64,000 bases of DNA from Triplophysa rosa (Eukaryota; Chordata; Actinopteri; Cypriniformes; Nemacheilidae): positions 7,728,379 through 7,792,378 of the forward strand of contig NC_079905.1 of NCBI RefSeq assembly GCF_024868665.1. The letters are read 5' to 3'. Under the pieces are notes generated by a model. The model ran no database searches. It worked only from the letters and a program-made list of their open reading frames with translations, and was not told the origin of the DNA. The position numbers and the translations under genes were made by a program. Below, piece by piece: positions 37,227 to 51,550 of the stretch. Each line of letters begins with the position of its first letter. Within the stretch, counting starts at the first letter, position 1.

Positions 37227-40200
37227 GTAATTTCAAGTTGTGCAACGGATAATCACGCAATTATCAGCTTGTAGTTTTGTAAGCCGAGAGCAGCTAAGGG
37301 ACAGCTGTTCCCAGATCCAGTAGATCGAAAAGATAAAAAGAAAATGTTTTCAATTCTGAACTGAAGTTCAAAGCTCGGTATGTGAAAACTGTTTATCTGT
37401 CTTTAGCTGACAAGGATCAGCGCTTTTCCTGTTTGCTGTGGATTTTCGCTGTTCAGCTGTTATGTGTGATTGTTTAGGCAGCTGTGATGTTTCTCAGATG
37501 CTTTTGACTGTATTTCTGGGATGATATTGCGGTTGTTGCATTGGCAAGTTACAAGTTTCGTTAGCGAACAAGACGAAATCTTTACAGACCTGTGTTATTT
37601 TGAGAATGACCTTCACCACTTTAGCTGTCAGAGACCAAATATTTGTGACCATAGATCTCTCTGTTCAGGTTGTGTGTGCTTTTGTAACTCGCGCCGCTCG
37701 ACGTATCTGCCTGGCAGGGGTGTCTCACTCCATTGCCTAGCTGATTTCGCAGATGTTCAGGTGGACTCCACACGTCGCGTCGATGGCAGTTTGTCAGTCA
37801 CCCAGATGGTAGTCGGGTGCGGTGTCTCTTTAATGACAGGAAGTAAGACAGGCCCCTGGGAGTGCTTGAAGGAAGAGCAGAGGAGATCTGTCCTCCGATT
37901 ATGGGCTAAACTTTAACTATCCTGGCAGATAAAACATCACTGCTTTCTGAAAGAAGTACCTGTTGACTCTGAAGAGTTTCTTGTTTCCATAAGATATTTG
38001 AAACGCATTTAAATCATGTTTGGATAACATGGATCATCAGGTTTTGCTTTTACCAAATAATAAGACACTTGAAAAGTCAGATAATTTTTTTTAATGAACA
38101 AAATGCAAAATGCTAGAAAGAACCACTTTTTACTAATGTGCTGAGGCTTTATATAAACTATTAGTATTTTTTAAAAATGGCAAATCTGTTTAAATGAGCA
38201 CATACTGTACATTTGTAAGATCTTTATCACTATTACACTAAAGTATATAACAGAAAGGGGTTATACAGATTATTTAAGTGACTTGATATTTTCATTTTGC
38301 ATTTTTCTAGAATTATTCATAATTTGTTTCTTAATAATCGGCAATAATAATTATAATAGTTTGTACATTACTGGTCAGTCAGTCAGAGTAGTTAATGATA
38401 ATTGCTCCTCAAACAGAAAAAAACTAGCCTACAGAAACCCCCAATGGGATTTGCCAATAAAAACTATCCTAAAATTGAAACTTATACTTGCCAAACTGGA
38501 CAATCAGTCCATAGCCATTTAAAACACACTGTTTTTATCAATATTGTGATCTTGGTTGTTAGTGTAAAATGAATCACTGCAAACCATCTGTTTATTGACA
38601 TAACCTGTACAAATGTGGATTACATGCAGGTTTTAGAATTACTTGTCCTTAACATTGTCATTAACTGTTTGCACAGATTTCACAAACTTTTACAATGATG
38701 GTACCAGTTTTAGACGTTTAAGGCCAATGTATCATTTACATGTTTACTAAAAGGTTTTTAAAAATGGCTTTGAAGTTTAACATGTTTAAGTTATATTAAA
38801 GTATCCCCTAAATAGAGAATATTTGAATGTTACGTAACAATGGGGGGGTCCCTGTACTTTAAAAAAAAATAATCCAGCATGATGTTTTAAGGCATAGAAC
38901 ATGACTGTAATGTGAGCGGAATTCTAATTAATCTTAAACATTCCTTCCAAATGTTCTGATCCCACACGCCTCAACATTTCCATTTTCTTCATTTTGCGAA
39001 TTTGTCCCATGAATTTTTTTTGATTTATTAGTATTTGTAGACACTTGTGTGATCTTTTTTTAAAGGGAAAGCAAAATCATTTTTGGCTCTGTTTTAGACA
39101 AGCGTTAGAGCGGGCTGAAATAATATTTTGGTGCAACGATTAAACAAAAAGCGAAAGAAAGAAAAATAATAATCCTTATTGAACATTTACCAGGACTTGC
39201 ATACTATCAAAAGACAGAGTCTGTCAGAGTTTGTAAAAGAGGCAATTTGGCGGTGTATGCAGTAACCTGCTTATCATAAAATATACTGAAAGTAGGAGTA
39301 TAAAAACATCTACTAACATTAGTAATGCCACTATTTCTGCTCACTCATACAAAACTATGACCTTGACCATTTTGTATTCTTGTAAGATAATGGGGCAAAA
39401 TATACCTGCACAGTTTTCATTTGAATAAATGATATTTGTCAGAAAAGGGTTGTTCCATTCGGTAGCTCATACTTTAGGACTCAATTCATATTCTTTTGTA
39501 TTTAAAATGAAACCGGACCACAAGAAAACCTTAATAAAATGAGCTATATATTACGCAGTGCTAATTCAGTCTAATTGTGCTGGAGGAACATGAGGATGCA
39601 GTTAACATATTTCATCGCACAGAAGATTAAGTGTCCTGGTCTGGTCTATCTGTCTTAATCAAGTGAGCTGTGACTGTGGTGTAATTCTTAATACCTTTCA
39701 AGCCGTACACTGATGAAAGACTGCAGATAGTGACCGGTCTGTTGCTGGAGGTGCGGAGGGGTCTGTGTGGGGTCGAGTCTGACCAGGCGATGGGTTCACT
39801 GTGGAATTCTGCTCAAGCAGGTCCCGATAACATTCTTGTCCAGTCAAAGGTGGCTTCTGTTTGTCCAGGGATTATCCCAAGAGCAGGCATGGTCCATAAA
39901 AGGGAGAATGTTGTGGATTGACTGTGGTCTTTTATCATTTGGTACAGGAAACTTTCCACTTATGGATGTGGCTGCATGGCTAAACACTTCTAATCTTAAA
40001 CATGGAGTCGTGCTAAAAGTCTGCTATGTGGTGTTTTGAGGAATAGTTCATCCAAAAAATTATAAAAAAATATGTTTTATCAAAACAATTATTAAACTCA
40101 TATTATTATTAATATTTTTAGTGAAATCATAAAAGTAGAATTTTCAAAGATCATCCTGCTTGCTTATTTACTATTTTTATGAAGGTAAATAAATTCTATT

Positions 40201-40305
40201 CTTTTACCATTTGGGCATCAAGGTGACATCATTTTTATTTTTGGTACATAAGTCCTTCATTAAAATTTGTTTTTCATGTATGAGATTAGTTTGGTGCAAA
40301 GAGGG

Positions 40306-40335
40306 TTTAGGCTTAAAACACATTTTAAGCCTAAA
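40306..40335. other. perfect 13-bp hairpin in intron 1
   Basis: TTTAGGCTTAAAA, loop CACA, then the exact reverse complement. There is no U-run, so it is not a bacterial-type terminator. It may be a remnant MITE or chance. Confidence 0.7.
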
Positions 40336-42220
40336 TGTTCTTTCAGAGACTATTAAAGTTGATTTTGTCTAAAGCCGAAGGAATTCAGTTCCGTCAGCAG
40401 GGCTTGGCCTGAGGTCCATTTTGGGTTGATCTCAAGCTTCTGCCAGTGACATGTGGGAGTTCTCAAGGGACTAGAAGTGATAGATCTTCACACTTAATGT
40501 GTTCAAAGAAAACCTTCTTCAGTCTCATGTTTCTGCGGATGGTGCCAAACGGCACTTTAGATTTAAAAGCATACGTCCGAACCTTGGCCCTGTGAAATTC
40601 CCATTGTTCTGCTTCACCCTCGGCATGGCTAGCGGTGACTAGATGAAAACGGAGAGGTTAATCTCTGCGCTTAAAGGACAAACACCATGGTTTTCCTCCA
40701 CTGAGGGCATTCATGAAGACTGGACCATAGCACGGCCACACAGCATGTCTAAGAAGCCAAAAGTTGGACTGGGCTATTTAGGGATGACTTCCTTTGTATC
40801 AGAGTTTGTTTTTGCTGATAGAAGCGGCCAAAACCAACAAGCTAGATGAAGTGAAGTGAACGTACGCTTGGTGGACTAAACAGCTCTTCCTTTCTGTTTA
40901 CACGCACCAGAACGGCACTCCATTTATCCCGGAAACACTTTAGATTCAGTGTCACTGCTTCAGATTCAATTCTTGCACAATGTGAGCGCAAAGCAGCACT
41001 TAAGCATGTGAGGGAAATAAAATTGAAAAACAATTCTCAACTGTCAGCATCTTTCAGGGCGAATGAGGAAACTGCAGCCCACGCTGAACGTTAAGCACAA
41101 TGCAAGGGCCGTGTAGTTGATTTTGATAAACCATGCTACCCGCTTTGAAAGTCATTTTCCAGAAACGTCATGTCATCTGGGTCTTTAAGATAACTCTGGC
41201 ATGTCTGTTTGATATAGGGCAGAGAAAACTCTAGAAATCTATACCCTGCTCACAAAACCCAAGTGAATAGGTCCCTTAATGTCGTCTTAATTTTGTAAAC
41301 AAACCAAAGCTCTTCAACCATATTGTAGGCAGCATAATGTAGTTATGAGGTCAGATTTCCATCTGTGACTTTCATGAATCCACAAGCGTTTAAGATTAAT
41401 GTGAGTGATTTTTTTTCATTTTTGGACTTTTCACTTTTCTCGCTTTTTGGAACAGTTTGTCTAGGGCCGAAGTCTGATGGGTCCCGCACAAAAATGAGAA
41501 TATTCAAATATATATTTTGGCATTCCTTTTGCCCCAGAGTATTTTAATATTTTAAATCTCGGTGTTACTGTTGGCATTAAACATATATCCCCTTCATTTT
41601 CGATTAAACTGTGGCAAAGCATGCAGTTTTGCAAATCGCTAAACAATGATCAGGATTGCCGAAATTAATATAAACATAGATGATTGTTTTGGACAGGAAA
41701 CAGACAGGAACATTATTTTTAAACCTGAGCTTTTACTTTTCTTACTGCATGTGATGGATAAACCTAATTATACTTTAGGCCCATTTTTATGGCTTTGTTA
41801 AGGATTTTTGGCTTATTTAAGGAATTTATTAATGTTGTAATCAGCTGTGTGTGGAAATGTGGAATGCAGTTACTACTAATGTGCTAATTGTGGAGTTGTT
41901 TTTCTATGCCTTGTAATGTTAAGAACTTATTCCAGGTATCAGTCAAATCTAATTCAGCAGTTCAAGAATAACCATATATAGGTATAATTGCCTTTCTATT
42001 ATTAATATAATTAAATAATATTATTATTATTACATCAAAGGGATAGCCCACCCAAAAATGAATTACTCATCCTCGAGTTGTTCCAAACCTGTTTAAATTT
42101 CTTTGTTTGGCTGTACACAAAGAAAGATATTTGGAAGAATTGTGGCAACTGAGAATTATGAGGCACCGTTGACTACCATATTTTTTGTTCTGTTAAACAC
42201 AAAAGAAGATATTTTGGATA

Positions 42221-44396
42221 TATTCGAACGGGACTAGTTTTACCGGAGGAGGTTTGAGAAATTTGTGTTTCTAAAACGTACTCTGTAATTTTAATCCCGT
42301 ACGAATCTGGCAAATCTGTTTTTTTCTTACACGATCTCTGTAAAAAGAGAGCAATTTACTGTTTTTCACTGAACTCAGTGGTCCTCTGAGAAATCTAATC
42401 CCGTCCGAATGCGAATGTCTGTGATTGCTGACAATATCTTTTCAAAACGCCTTTCTTTACGTGTTTTGGCAAACGTGAACTGCCATAAACTCTTACTAAC
42501 GCGCATATATACTGCCTGCATCTCATTCATTCAATAATTCCTATCGAATAGACATGGATGCTTTTACAATTCCACGAAATACAAAAATGAAATCTAGATG
42601 AGCCAATTCTCGTGAACTGTTAAGGCTGGCAACTGTAATATCGGTTTACTGATATCAGCCAGGAACTCAGCTTTATTTGTCCACTCAGTTACGTAATGTC
42701 AATGTTAATTAATGAAAATAATCAATTATTATATTAAATAATAGTTTTCTTAATTTCTGTGAGTTTATTTTAAGCAGGCTGCTGTTGTTGGGTGATATGA
42801 CTATATGCAATGCACATATAAAGACCCAGTAGCAAACCGTGACGTTTGAGCCTTGGCCCTCTGCGCACGCGCATGACCGACACTGCCTCCCAGTGCGAGC
42901 GCTCTCAGCAAAGAAAACGGTGACTAACGTTACACTGGCAGACAGTAAACAGAGATTCACAAGCGAATAAACTATGATTATAATAAATCTTAATATTAAA
43001 CTGGTAACGTTACAGTGAACTAAATATATGGAACTGCCAGTAGTAAATTTACCATTTATCTGATAAAATGTCACTGTTATGCAGAATAAAAGCAAATATG
43101 CACAATCTCAATTAAAGCTAAGCAACATAAACAAAATGTGCACATCAGCAGCCAGAATGACTTGAGGCACGGCGGCCTAATAAATCATAAATAACTTACA
43201 ATTTGATGATCAAATGACTTGATAACAAAGTCTTCCTCCTGTTGTTTTGTACCATGTTTATCAGCTTTTCTCTTTTTTCTGAGACTTAATAACAAAGTTC
43301 ATCATCCACATGCTGTTTTGAATGATGTTTTCCGCATTTCTTCTTCTTTTGAAGTTTGGCGGTTGGCGAACCAACTTCGGGTGCTTCTTCCGCTTTATGA
43401 GACTGCTGATGAACAATTCGCCTATTTCACAAAATGGCAACAGAGACCGGAAGTAGGGAAAAACTTTTTCCGGCCCTACTGCTGTCATAGCCATTCATTC
43501 ATTCATTCAGCTTGTTTTCTCACAGGCATTCATTTTATTTACCAAAAACAAAAGTAGCATATGTTGTCCGATTTATTCATGGTTTACTGGGAGATGTAAA
43601 AATAGGGAAAACAAAACATTGTTTTTTGAGCGATTTATTTATTATCAAGGTCTGATATATGTTAGACAAATCAGCATAAAGGGAGCGCTACATGCCTAAC
43701 TTCTTCTGGTCTCCGCAACTGTTCTGTGTACATAGTGAATGGAGCTAGAGCATTGACCGGACAAGCGTTTACCCTACTTCCGGTTTGTACACGTCACGCT
43801 GTGAAATAGGTCTATCCCCCCAGATGGCGGAAAGTTAGAAAAAACAAAGCGTGCCCATTTAGAAAGATGATATGATTGGTCAGTTTTACTGTCAGTCAAA
43901 ATTAATATCTCCCATTGATTTACTGTACTGTCAGCGGTATGCTAATTGAAGTCGCCCGACGTCAGCACACGTTCGACTTCTTGCAACGTGCGCAGGCTGC
44001 CCAGACAGCATATGACATCGCAGAACTGCGAGTGCTCCGTGATCTAGAATTTCTCTCGTGAGACTTGGAAATCTCACGTGGATAGAGTCCGCATCGATCC
44101 AGGAAGTCAAATATACATATCTAAGAGGGAAAATCGGCTGACTTTTATTGAAAATAATATTTTAATGTTTTTTAAATATTGTTTTTTACGATAGTTTAGG
44201 TCATCACAGAAGGCCCTGAGGGTTCGCTACTGACCACATGATCTTCTGCAACGCCCAAGCGTACGAAAAAGACACTCCCACCTCTGTAATAACCTAAGAG
44301 ATCTAGACCCGTCCGAATCGGTACATAAAATCCCAGACGTTGCGTGAGAACAGCTGTAACTCAGACGTCGTTTAGAAAACTAGTTCCGTCCGAATA
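42221..44396. mobile_element. 2.2-kb DNA transposon with repeated CCGTCCGAAT subterminal motifs
   Basis: Inverted ends TATTCGAACGGGACTAGTTT and (reverse complement) TATTCGGACGGAACTAGTTT match at 18 of 20 positions. Copies of CCCGTNCGAAT recur inside the left part (42296, 42400) and right part (44308) as well as in the right terminus. I recognised no transposase; frames such as 42709-43095 (minus) and 43219-43557 (plus) are unfamiliar. The target duplication is unresolved, so the superfamily is open. It contains a further inverted-repeat unit at 43421-43810. Confidence 0.75.
43421..43810. mobile_element. 390-base inverted-repeat element nested in 42221-44396
   Basis: CCTATTTCAC and GTGAAATAGG bound the unit, and the arms pair further through ACCGGAAGTAGGG (43445-43457) and CCCTACTTCCGG. 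The arms continue with gaps for about 45 bases. A short ATTC tandem lies at 43494-43508. The target duplication is unclear. Confidence 0.65.
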
Positions 44397-44499
44397 GGGC
44401 TTTTGTGTTCAACAGAACAAAGACATTTCTACAGGTTTGGAACAACTTGAGGTTGAGTAATTCATGACAGAATTTTCATTTTGGGGTGGGTATTACCTG

Positions 44500-46087
44500 A
44501 AGATTAATCTTAGTCTATATGTCTCTGTTAAAGTAAAACTATAGGCCTACTGTTAGATTTGAAAATGGCCTATAGTCTCTTCTTCGTGAAAACCATCTGA
44601 CACTACTGAACTCCAGAAAAAAGCAGAACTCTGTGGGATGTGCTTACAGTGTGTGCTTCTTCTGAGCGAGCTCCCAGTGCGGACGTCCCACGTAGCCTTC
44701 ACAATGTCTTCACTTTCCATTATCCCAGCGAGGTTTTCAAGAACCATGTTTCAGTTTATCCAGAGTTTACCTTCGTCAGCTTTTCCATGAAATCAAATCA
44801 AAACATCAAATGTTAGGATGAAAGAAAGCTATGATTGATTCCAAATGCCAAACTGATAACTAATGAACAATAATGCAAACGTCCCTGTGGGAAAACAAGT
44901 CAAGAACAAACAGGAAATCTAAAATGTGTGTGTGTGTGTCTGTGTGTTTTAAATTGTGTGGGGCAAAGTATTTAGATGATTTATATTTTCCTCCCTTCTT
45001 ATCATTCTCACATTGCAGTTTTTGTAACACTTGCACTGTATCTGAGCCGCAGGTCTTCGTCTTACTAGATACGACCGTGCCAGAACTAAGGGAGTAGTTT
45101 GTTTTATCTGTATTTTCTATCAGTGTCTGATATTCTTGATGTTCTGCACAGTGAGGTTAAGCACACAGAAAGTTAACTGACGCCAATCTTACATTATGAT
45201 CAGCATTAAAAAGAGATATTGGTTTGTTTGATTAACCTTGGAAACAAGTGTATAAAGCATAGGGGGTGTTTAAAGGGCAATGGGTGCAAGGTAGTTGCAG
45301 AGACCTCTTCCAATTTTTGTTTTATTGATATACTTCCAATTTAAAGAAGAAAGTCTTATGCACTACTAGTTAATATGTACTATTGTTAATGCACAAATAC
45401 AAGCAATTGAAAACTTTAGAAGTGGCCTGTGGTTGGATATTATGAGTTTACTGTATAGTGGTTTTCAGCCGCAAATTGTGTGATAACCACAACCCCTTGA
45501 CCCAGCCCTCCACCCCCACCGGGATCGTCCGAACCCTGGCCAGCATCACGCTTGCCTTTTTCTGGGCCCACATCCAGGTTTCTCACATTCCACCCCATAC
45601 CTGTTGAGGAAGGGCTGCGCATAATTGCTAAAGACGGAGGTGTAGCCACTCACAACCCCCACCTTCTCCCTCCCTCTCATCTATTTGAAAGCAACTTGAA
45701 CTGCTGGGTTAATAGTAGCAGGTTAAAGATCATTCCCCATTATGCTTTGGGAGGTGGAAAATGACTGCGGCTTCAGTAAGTAGGCACTGTTTGTAATTTA
45801 CCTTCGATTACTCATGTGATGTTGGCATTTTAAAGGATTGATGTTGGCGAGAAATGCAACAGGTAAGAGGTTTGACTCGGTCACTGTTCTTACAACACGT
45901 TCACGGCTTGATTAAATAGTCACTGAGGACTAAATAGACAAGAATATTAAAGCTTCTGTAAGTGATTTTGCACCACAAGTTTCATTAAGAATGGATTTAG
46001 AAAATGTGTAAATACAGTTATTTTTATTAAGGAAATGTGCAAAACTTCTTAGCCATTGCATTTCCGGTGCATTGCTAAACAAAACAA
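44500..46087. other. intron 1 sequence, nothing recognised
   Basis: Apart from a short TG microsatellite at about 44925-44945, no feature stands out. Confidence 0.5.
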
Positions 46088-46328
46088 TCTCACGGGAATC
46101 CGTAACTATTTTTATGAAGCAGCTAAGTCATGTAAATTAATGTAATCTTATTTTTTAGTACGTTTAAGTGCGATTTGCTTTTGTGACTGTTAGGTTTGGG
46201 GGTGGAGTTAGGTGAGGAGCTTCCGTATTGCTTTTTTCTAATAATCGTATGTTTTTGTACGATTCACATCGTATGAATTCTTTCAAATTAGCCTCCTCGT
46301 AAAATAGTTACGAATTCCTGTGAAATCA
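46088..46328. mobile_element. MITE with inverted arms
   Basis: TCTCACGGGAATCCGTAACT and the reverse complement of the right end, TTTCACAGGAATTCGTAACT, form the arms, and both continue into ATTTT. The interior is rich in TCGTACGATT/CATCGTATGAATT-like palindromes. It resembles a common cyprinid MITE. It is non-coding. Confidence 0.65.
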
Positions 46329-49300
46329 GGTTGTGATACAATGTTCATATAGGTGTTTGCTGTGATGTTAGGTGGCTTCTATGGCCTCAGTACACTGATC
46401 CTAGTTCAATGAGCCAATCCTCCAAAACATACTGTATGGCTATGGGTCATGTTGCTGTACGGTTGCTAGGGGTTTTCTGAAATAGATGGTTGTTTTAGAA
46501 GTACAAAGACAAACAATTGTTCTCTCTAGAATAACACGCACTGATGAATCATACACAATAAGGCCATGAACATGCATTATGAAAGTTCAGTATATCCGGT
46601 CAGTTTTGATTTCACGTTGACGTCAAAACCACACCATCAAAAGTCCAGAAAAAACATATTTTTTTAGGTTTCTTAACTTCAAGTCTGAAGTCAGCACAGA
46701 TGAAGGATTTTTAAGAACACAGATGGGCAGGAAGCCACATCTTGTTCTACACTCCTCTTTAAAATGCATGAGTGAAGTGCATTACTGAGTGAAGTGTGTT
46801 TGTGAATGGATCTCTGGCTAGTGTCTGATCTTCTGCGTGACACCCGTGTATCATTAACAGATCTGTTTCTCGTGTGAGAGGTGGGAATATTGCCACACTA
46901 ATAGCTGTTTAAGAGCTTGCGTGGCTAGATGGGCCTTAATAGTTTTTTCATATACAAGTTATTTATGTACATGTCTGCCATGCAAAGGTCTTTCTCTTTT
47001 TTTCTGATGTCTCCTCCTTTCTCTCACTCCCTCACGCTTTCCTCCCATCAGTCTATTTTTATATCCCTGTTTTCCCTCCTCTGCTTGGCCACAAAACAAC
47101 TTGCACAGACACAAAAGGGGCCTCTAAATTGTACAGTGTTGAATGGTATGACAACACAATGCCACAAACAAGCTCGTCTGTTCCGAGCTGCTCACGGAAA
47201 GTTCAGAGAGGATATCTTGTTATGGGGGGGGTGGGACACTGATTCTACAGACTCTCACTATCCAACTATTCTTCTTGTCATTAGAAAGTTGGTTAAGCAG
47301 GGACTGGAAAGTGTATTAAAAAAGTGTTATTAATTATGAAGCATATTACCGCATTTGACAGCCTTTATTATGTCACATAATTTTACTAATAGCATATTAG
47401 ATATTTTGTTTTTGTGTCCTCTGTTTCATATACTGTCTTGTTTCTGCTGTCTTGTCTCTAAAAAATGACTTAATTATCAGCACTGGAATTTCTGGGATAT
47501 TTGGGTACTGTATTTACATAGCTTATGGAGTTGTGTTTGGAATTGAAAACAGACGTGACGTTTAGTTCGTCTTCTCCTCTGAATTCACCCAAATACCCTG
47601 GCTGGCAGTACCTCCTAGAACTGCCAGTACATTAAAATATGTAGTAAATTGTAAAAGACATCTATTTTAGGGCCCATATTACATGCCAAGCTCAATAAAA
47701 AGCCGTCAATCACAGTCAAACTCAACCTGATAACCAATTGTACCCAAACACAGTTGCTAACGTGCTGTTATGAGTTCTGCACGAGTTGTCCGTGTCATTT
47801 TCCACCGGAACTAACCGTGCTTTGTGCTTTGGTGATGCCTGTCTTCTGCATGGCACTAAGTTTTAAAGGATCAGGGCAGAGTCACCACGGCAACGGTGAT
47901 GCATGCCTCACCCTTGCCCAGTGTTGGAATGAGGCAATCCGGGCCCCATGGCCAAATTTTCATGTGAGAGACTGTTGTTCTGGCCGAGAAGCGCTTAGAC
48001 TATGTGCAAATGGGCCACGCAGACACAAAGAGCGTGCAGTTGTAATTCCTTCATATGACATCATTGTAACTGCGGATAAGCGAACGACTAGAGGTTGTTA
48101 TAATATTGTCTTGCAAGCCTCGCTGGGTTATTTATGAGGTTTTTATCAAAAACACTGTGCTTAGAATTTTATATCAGCATGGATGTCCTTGAAAGGAGTT
48201 TTTTTGAAGGATCTCCCCAAAATGGACTGGGAACAGACACCTTGCGAACCATTTTTGAGATAATATTTCTCAAGGTCCCTGTGTGATTCCTAACCAAAGG
48301 GGATTACCAGACCAAGTCACATTCTTTTTGTGAGCTATCTTGGCAGAAAATTCCCATGTTCTTAGCTCTCATTTTTGGAAAGCTGAGGTCCACTGTTTGC
48401 CTGGTATAGGGCATGTGATTGGTTTCCAGTATGATTTGTTTGTTGTTCCCTACTTTTTTCTTCAATGTTCGGGTAAATGCTGACATTTCCTCTCCCATAC
48501 ATTCAGATACACATAATTAATCAGGTTAATCAGAGCCATTTTAAGAACCATTTTTGAGTCGCCCAGACGTATAACAGAAAAAAATGTTATAAGTGCTGCC
48601 TTGTAACTAGAGGATTTGAACAAATATACAGTCATACACAATCTAATTTTGAAAATGTTTGTCCAGTGTCAGCAGTATTTCACATGAGGGATGCAGAGGA
48701 AACGTGAATCCTGTTTGACTCAATAAGCTATTTGCTATACTGTTGTACTTGATTTGAATGTTTTGTTTATATTTTGAGTATGTGAACTTGAAAGTCAAGA
48801 AACAAATCAAAATGCACAAAAGACATTTGATAAATAAAGTAAAGGAATGGCAAATAGTTCAAGGCAGTTTAATGTGACATTCATATACTGTACACTGCCT
48901 TTAATATTTTTATATCAAAACTATAAATAACAAATGTAATGGGGATTATTAAATAAAAAAAAGAGGACAAAAGCACGCACATCAACCTCAAATGGGTGCT
49001 CGACCAAAAACGAGCACACAGGCATGCTATAGTTTTTAATCAATCATTTGTTTTATTTTTTTGGAGCTTTGGTGTGCCGACTTTTGTATATAATCCCTTC
49101 AATTATTAAATCAAAACAATGTTATATTTAAACATATTTTAAGTATCCTCTCTGCCATTTAAAATGAGAAAGAATATTGGCATTTTATTCTTATTTAAGT
49201 TCCCATATATTATGGGCTATAATTGGCTGCATTTTAATTTCTTTAAATATATATATTTTTTGCTTTGTAATAAATTGTAAACAATTATATATTTCTCCAT

Positions 49301-51550
49301 ACATGACATTCGTCCATGCCTTCATATCACGCCTTCATCTCATTTTAAGTCTAAACAGTTATGCATAAAAAAGTTCAATAAAAAATCAAAGGTGTCTGTA
49401 GCTGAATAAACACTGTTATATTGTATGTTCTCAAATGTACACATAATCATTTCCCAAAGGCGGGATAGTCCTTGTGTGCCTTGTCTAGACGGACACTAAA
49501 AATCCAGTTCCAGAGTATTGATAATAATAACAAGCACATGTCCCCTTCATGCTACCAAAATCACAGAAGACAAAAGCAAACATTTCTCTTGGACGCTCTC
49601 CTCCCATCTCCACTGAGTCAAAGCAAACAGCCACTCTGTCTTCCTTCTGTGCTGCACGTAACTTCACGTTTCTCACACAGGATACAGAAAATGAATTCTC
49701 CTTTGGTTAACCTCCACAGCCCGCCTTGCTTTATTGGGTTTGAGACAGCACACCAGGACTCATCAGATGGGCTCTTGTTTGTGGTATTTATAGAACAGTC
49801 TGTATCATTTTCACTGGCTTTTTGTCCAGAGTGCTCATGGCTTCCAAAAGATGATCAATGATAAAGATATTATGGATTTATGAGTTACATTCCTGTTTAA
49901 AGTTTGAGTCCATGTGCTATTAGAAGTACTGCGCTAAGTAAAAAAAGGTGTTGTTTGCAGTGGCTTTGTGAAGATATAGTTACCAACACTTTTGGCATCA
50001 TTGGTTGTTCAAGCTGTGTTTGGTAAGGACAGCAATCTTGATTTTTCAATCCAAACAGCTTTAATGTATTTTTACGAAGAGCGACTATATTGTGTGACAC
50101 TTGTGCTGTTTATGAAAACACATTCTGTAGTCTTTGTATAGTATACTTTTTAATTTCACTGTCAAATGCGTGCTATTACCAATAAGACATGCATTCTAAG
50201 TTTCCTAGACTTCAACTAATTATGTATTTTTCTTTTCTCTTTCATTTCTTTTAAGTCAAGTTGTGTTTGGACTGAAACACTTTGTTGATTTTGCAATGGG
50301 AGTAATGTAGATTTTTTGATATTGTGTTTCATGCCATGTACATATTTTGCAGTCCAATAGACAGTTCAACAAACTTCACTGACTTTAATACAACTTACAC
50401 CATGTTGTTTAGATTTCTGTCTGAAGTTGAAAACCTCATCTGACACAGAATGTAGTAGCTCACATGCAAACAAAGGCTTCCACAAGGATGCGTGACAGTG
50501 AGTTTTACTTAGACTTTCTTCAGATCACAGCAATAGGGCATCCAAATATCTCAAAACAGTGCCACATGGGAATACAAATATATTTTACTGCTACTGACAC
50601 TAGAATTACAACATCACTCACTGTGGCATGGCACCCTGGCACTGTTGTACATTTTTTGAGAGATGGTTAGTTTAGATTTACATTGCGTACATAAATTGTG
50701 GTCCTCAAACTGTGTATAAACAATATAATAGGGTGAAACGAATACAGTTGCACCCAGAGCATGCCAGTTTCAACTAACATCATGCTGTAAGTGTGTTTTC
50801 TCTGTGAATGTTTCACATTGCGTACTTAAGCGTCTTTGTGTGCATGTGCAAGGATGCAAGAAAAAGAGAGTTATTTAGAAGTGAGTGTCAGTATTGTAGC
50901 TCTGAGGAACTGGGTCGTAAATGTTAACTGTAAGCCTGGCTTTAACTTTCACAGCACAATCTAGGACTAAACTGTGTTTTAAAGTTCTCTGTTAAAGAAG
51001 ATTAGGCCCGTAAAAAAATACAGAAGTTGTGCTCCTGGTTTTAATACATTTTGTTTTGCACACATTCATGGTTTGCATACGTTTTGTCTCGGAAATCTAG
51101 CCATCATTACAGATACAGTAGTAATTCATGTTTATTTTTACAATCTGTAATTGCTCATTCGCAGCAGCCACCAGTCTCAAAAGAGCTTGCCGTAGCCCTT
51201 TCTCTAAACATGGCAGACGAGATAAACCAGGCTTGGGACCATAGTTTCTCCTGTGAGACCTCACTTGTCCTGGTTGAGCTCTATCCAAAGTGCTGTAATG
51301 CATCACACTTTACCTTATGCTTGAATGTAATGTACGTATATATCCCGAACAGCTTGTGTTTAAATGTGCAATTACACGCTTTCACAGAGAAAACACTTAA
51401 TTTTAAGTTAGTTGTCATAATTTAATATGACAGATTAGATCAAATGTTATGTATATTAAATTAGCATTGCTAATTTTAGTAAATTACTCCATTTGTCTAC
51501 AGTTTAGAGCTACAGTCAGTTATTGCTTTAAACAGATTGTTGTAGCATTA
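46329..51550. other. intron 1 sequence, nothing recognised
   Basis: Several open frames (46929-47333, 47754-48137, 49472-49861, 51051-51425) lack recognisable domains, and the sequence shows no repeat family I can name. A control region is possible but not visible. Confidence 0.45.

Larger units (their letters stand above)
42039..44499. mobile_element. TTAA-family MITE split by a 2.2-kb transposon
   Basis: The left arm (AGGGATAGCCCACCCAAAAA, then ACTCATCCTCGAGTTGTTCC) is at 42039-42220. The right arm (GGTTTGGAACAACTTGAGG, GAGTAATTCATGACAGAATT) is at about 44397-44499. The two arms are the halves of one MITE family member, separated by the element at 42221-44396. The left arm has an extra AACACAAAAGAAGATATTTT segment, so the host copy may itself be rearranged. 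Confidence 0.75.

Noticed and set aside
36820..37230. 136-codon frame overlapping angpt1 exon 1 in another frame
   Set aside because: It begins at a TTG, not ATG, lies out of frame with a strongly supported exon and has no recognisable domain; a shadow frame.
37521..37916. 131-codon frame early in intron 1
   Set aside because: No signal peptide, domain or splice partner recognised; not part of the angiopoietin protein.
47754..48137. 127-codon frame in intron 1
   Set aside because: It starts at TTG rather than ATG and resembles no known protein.
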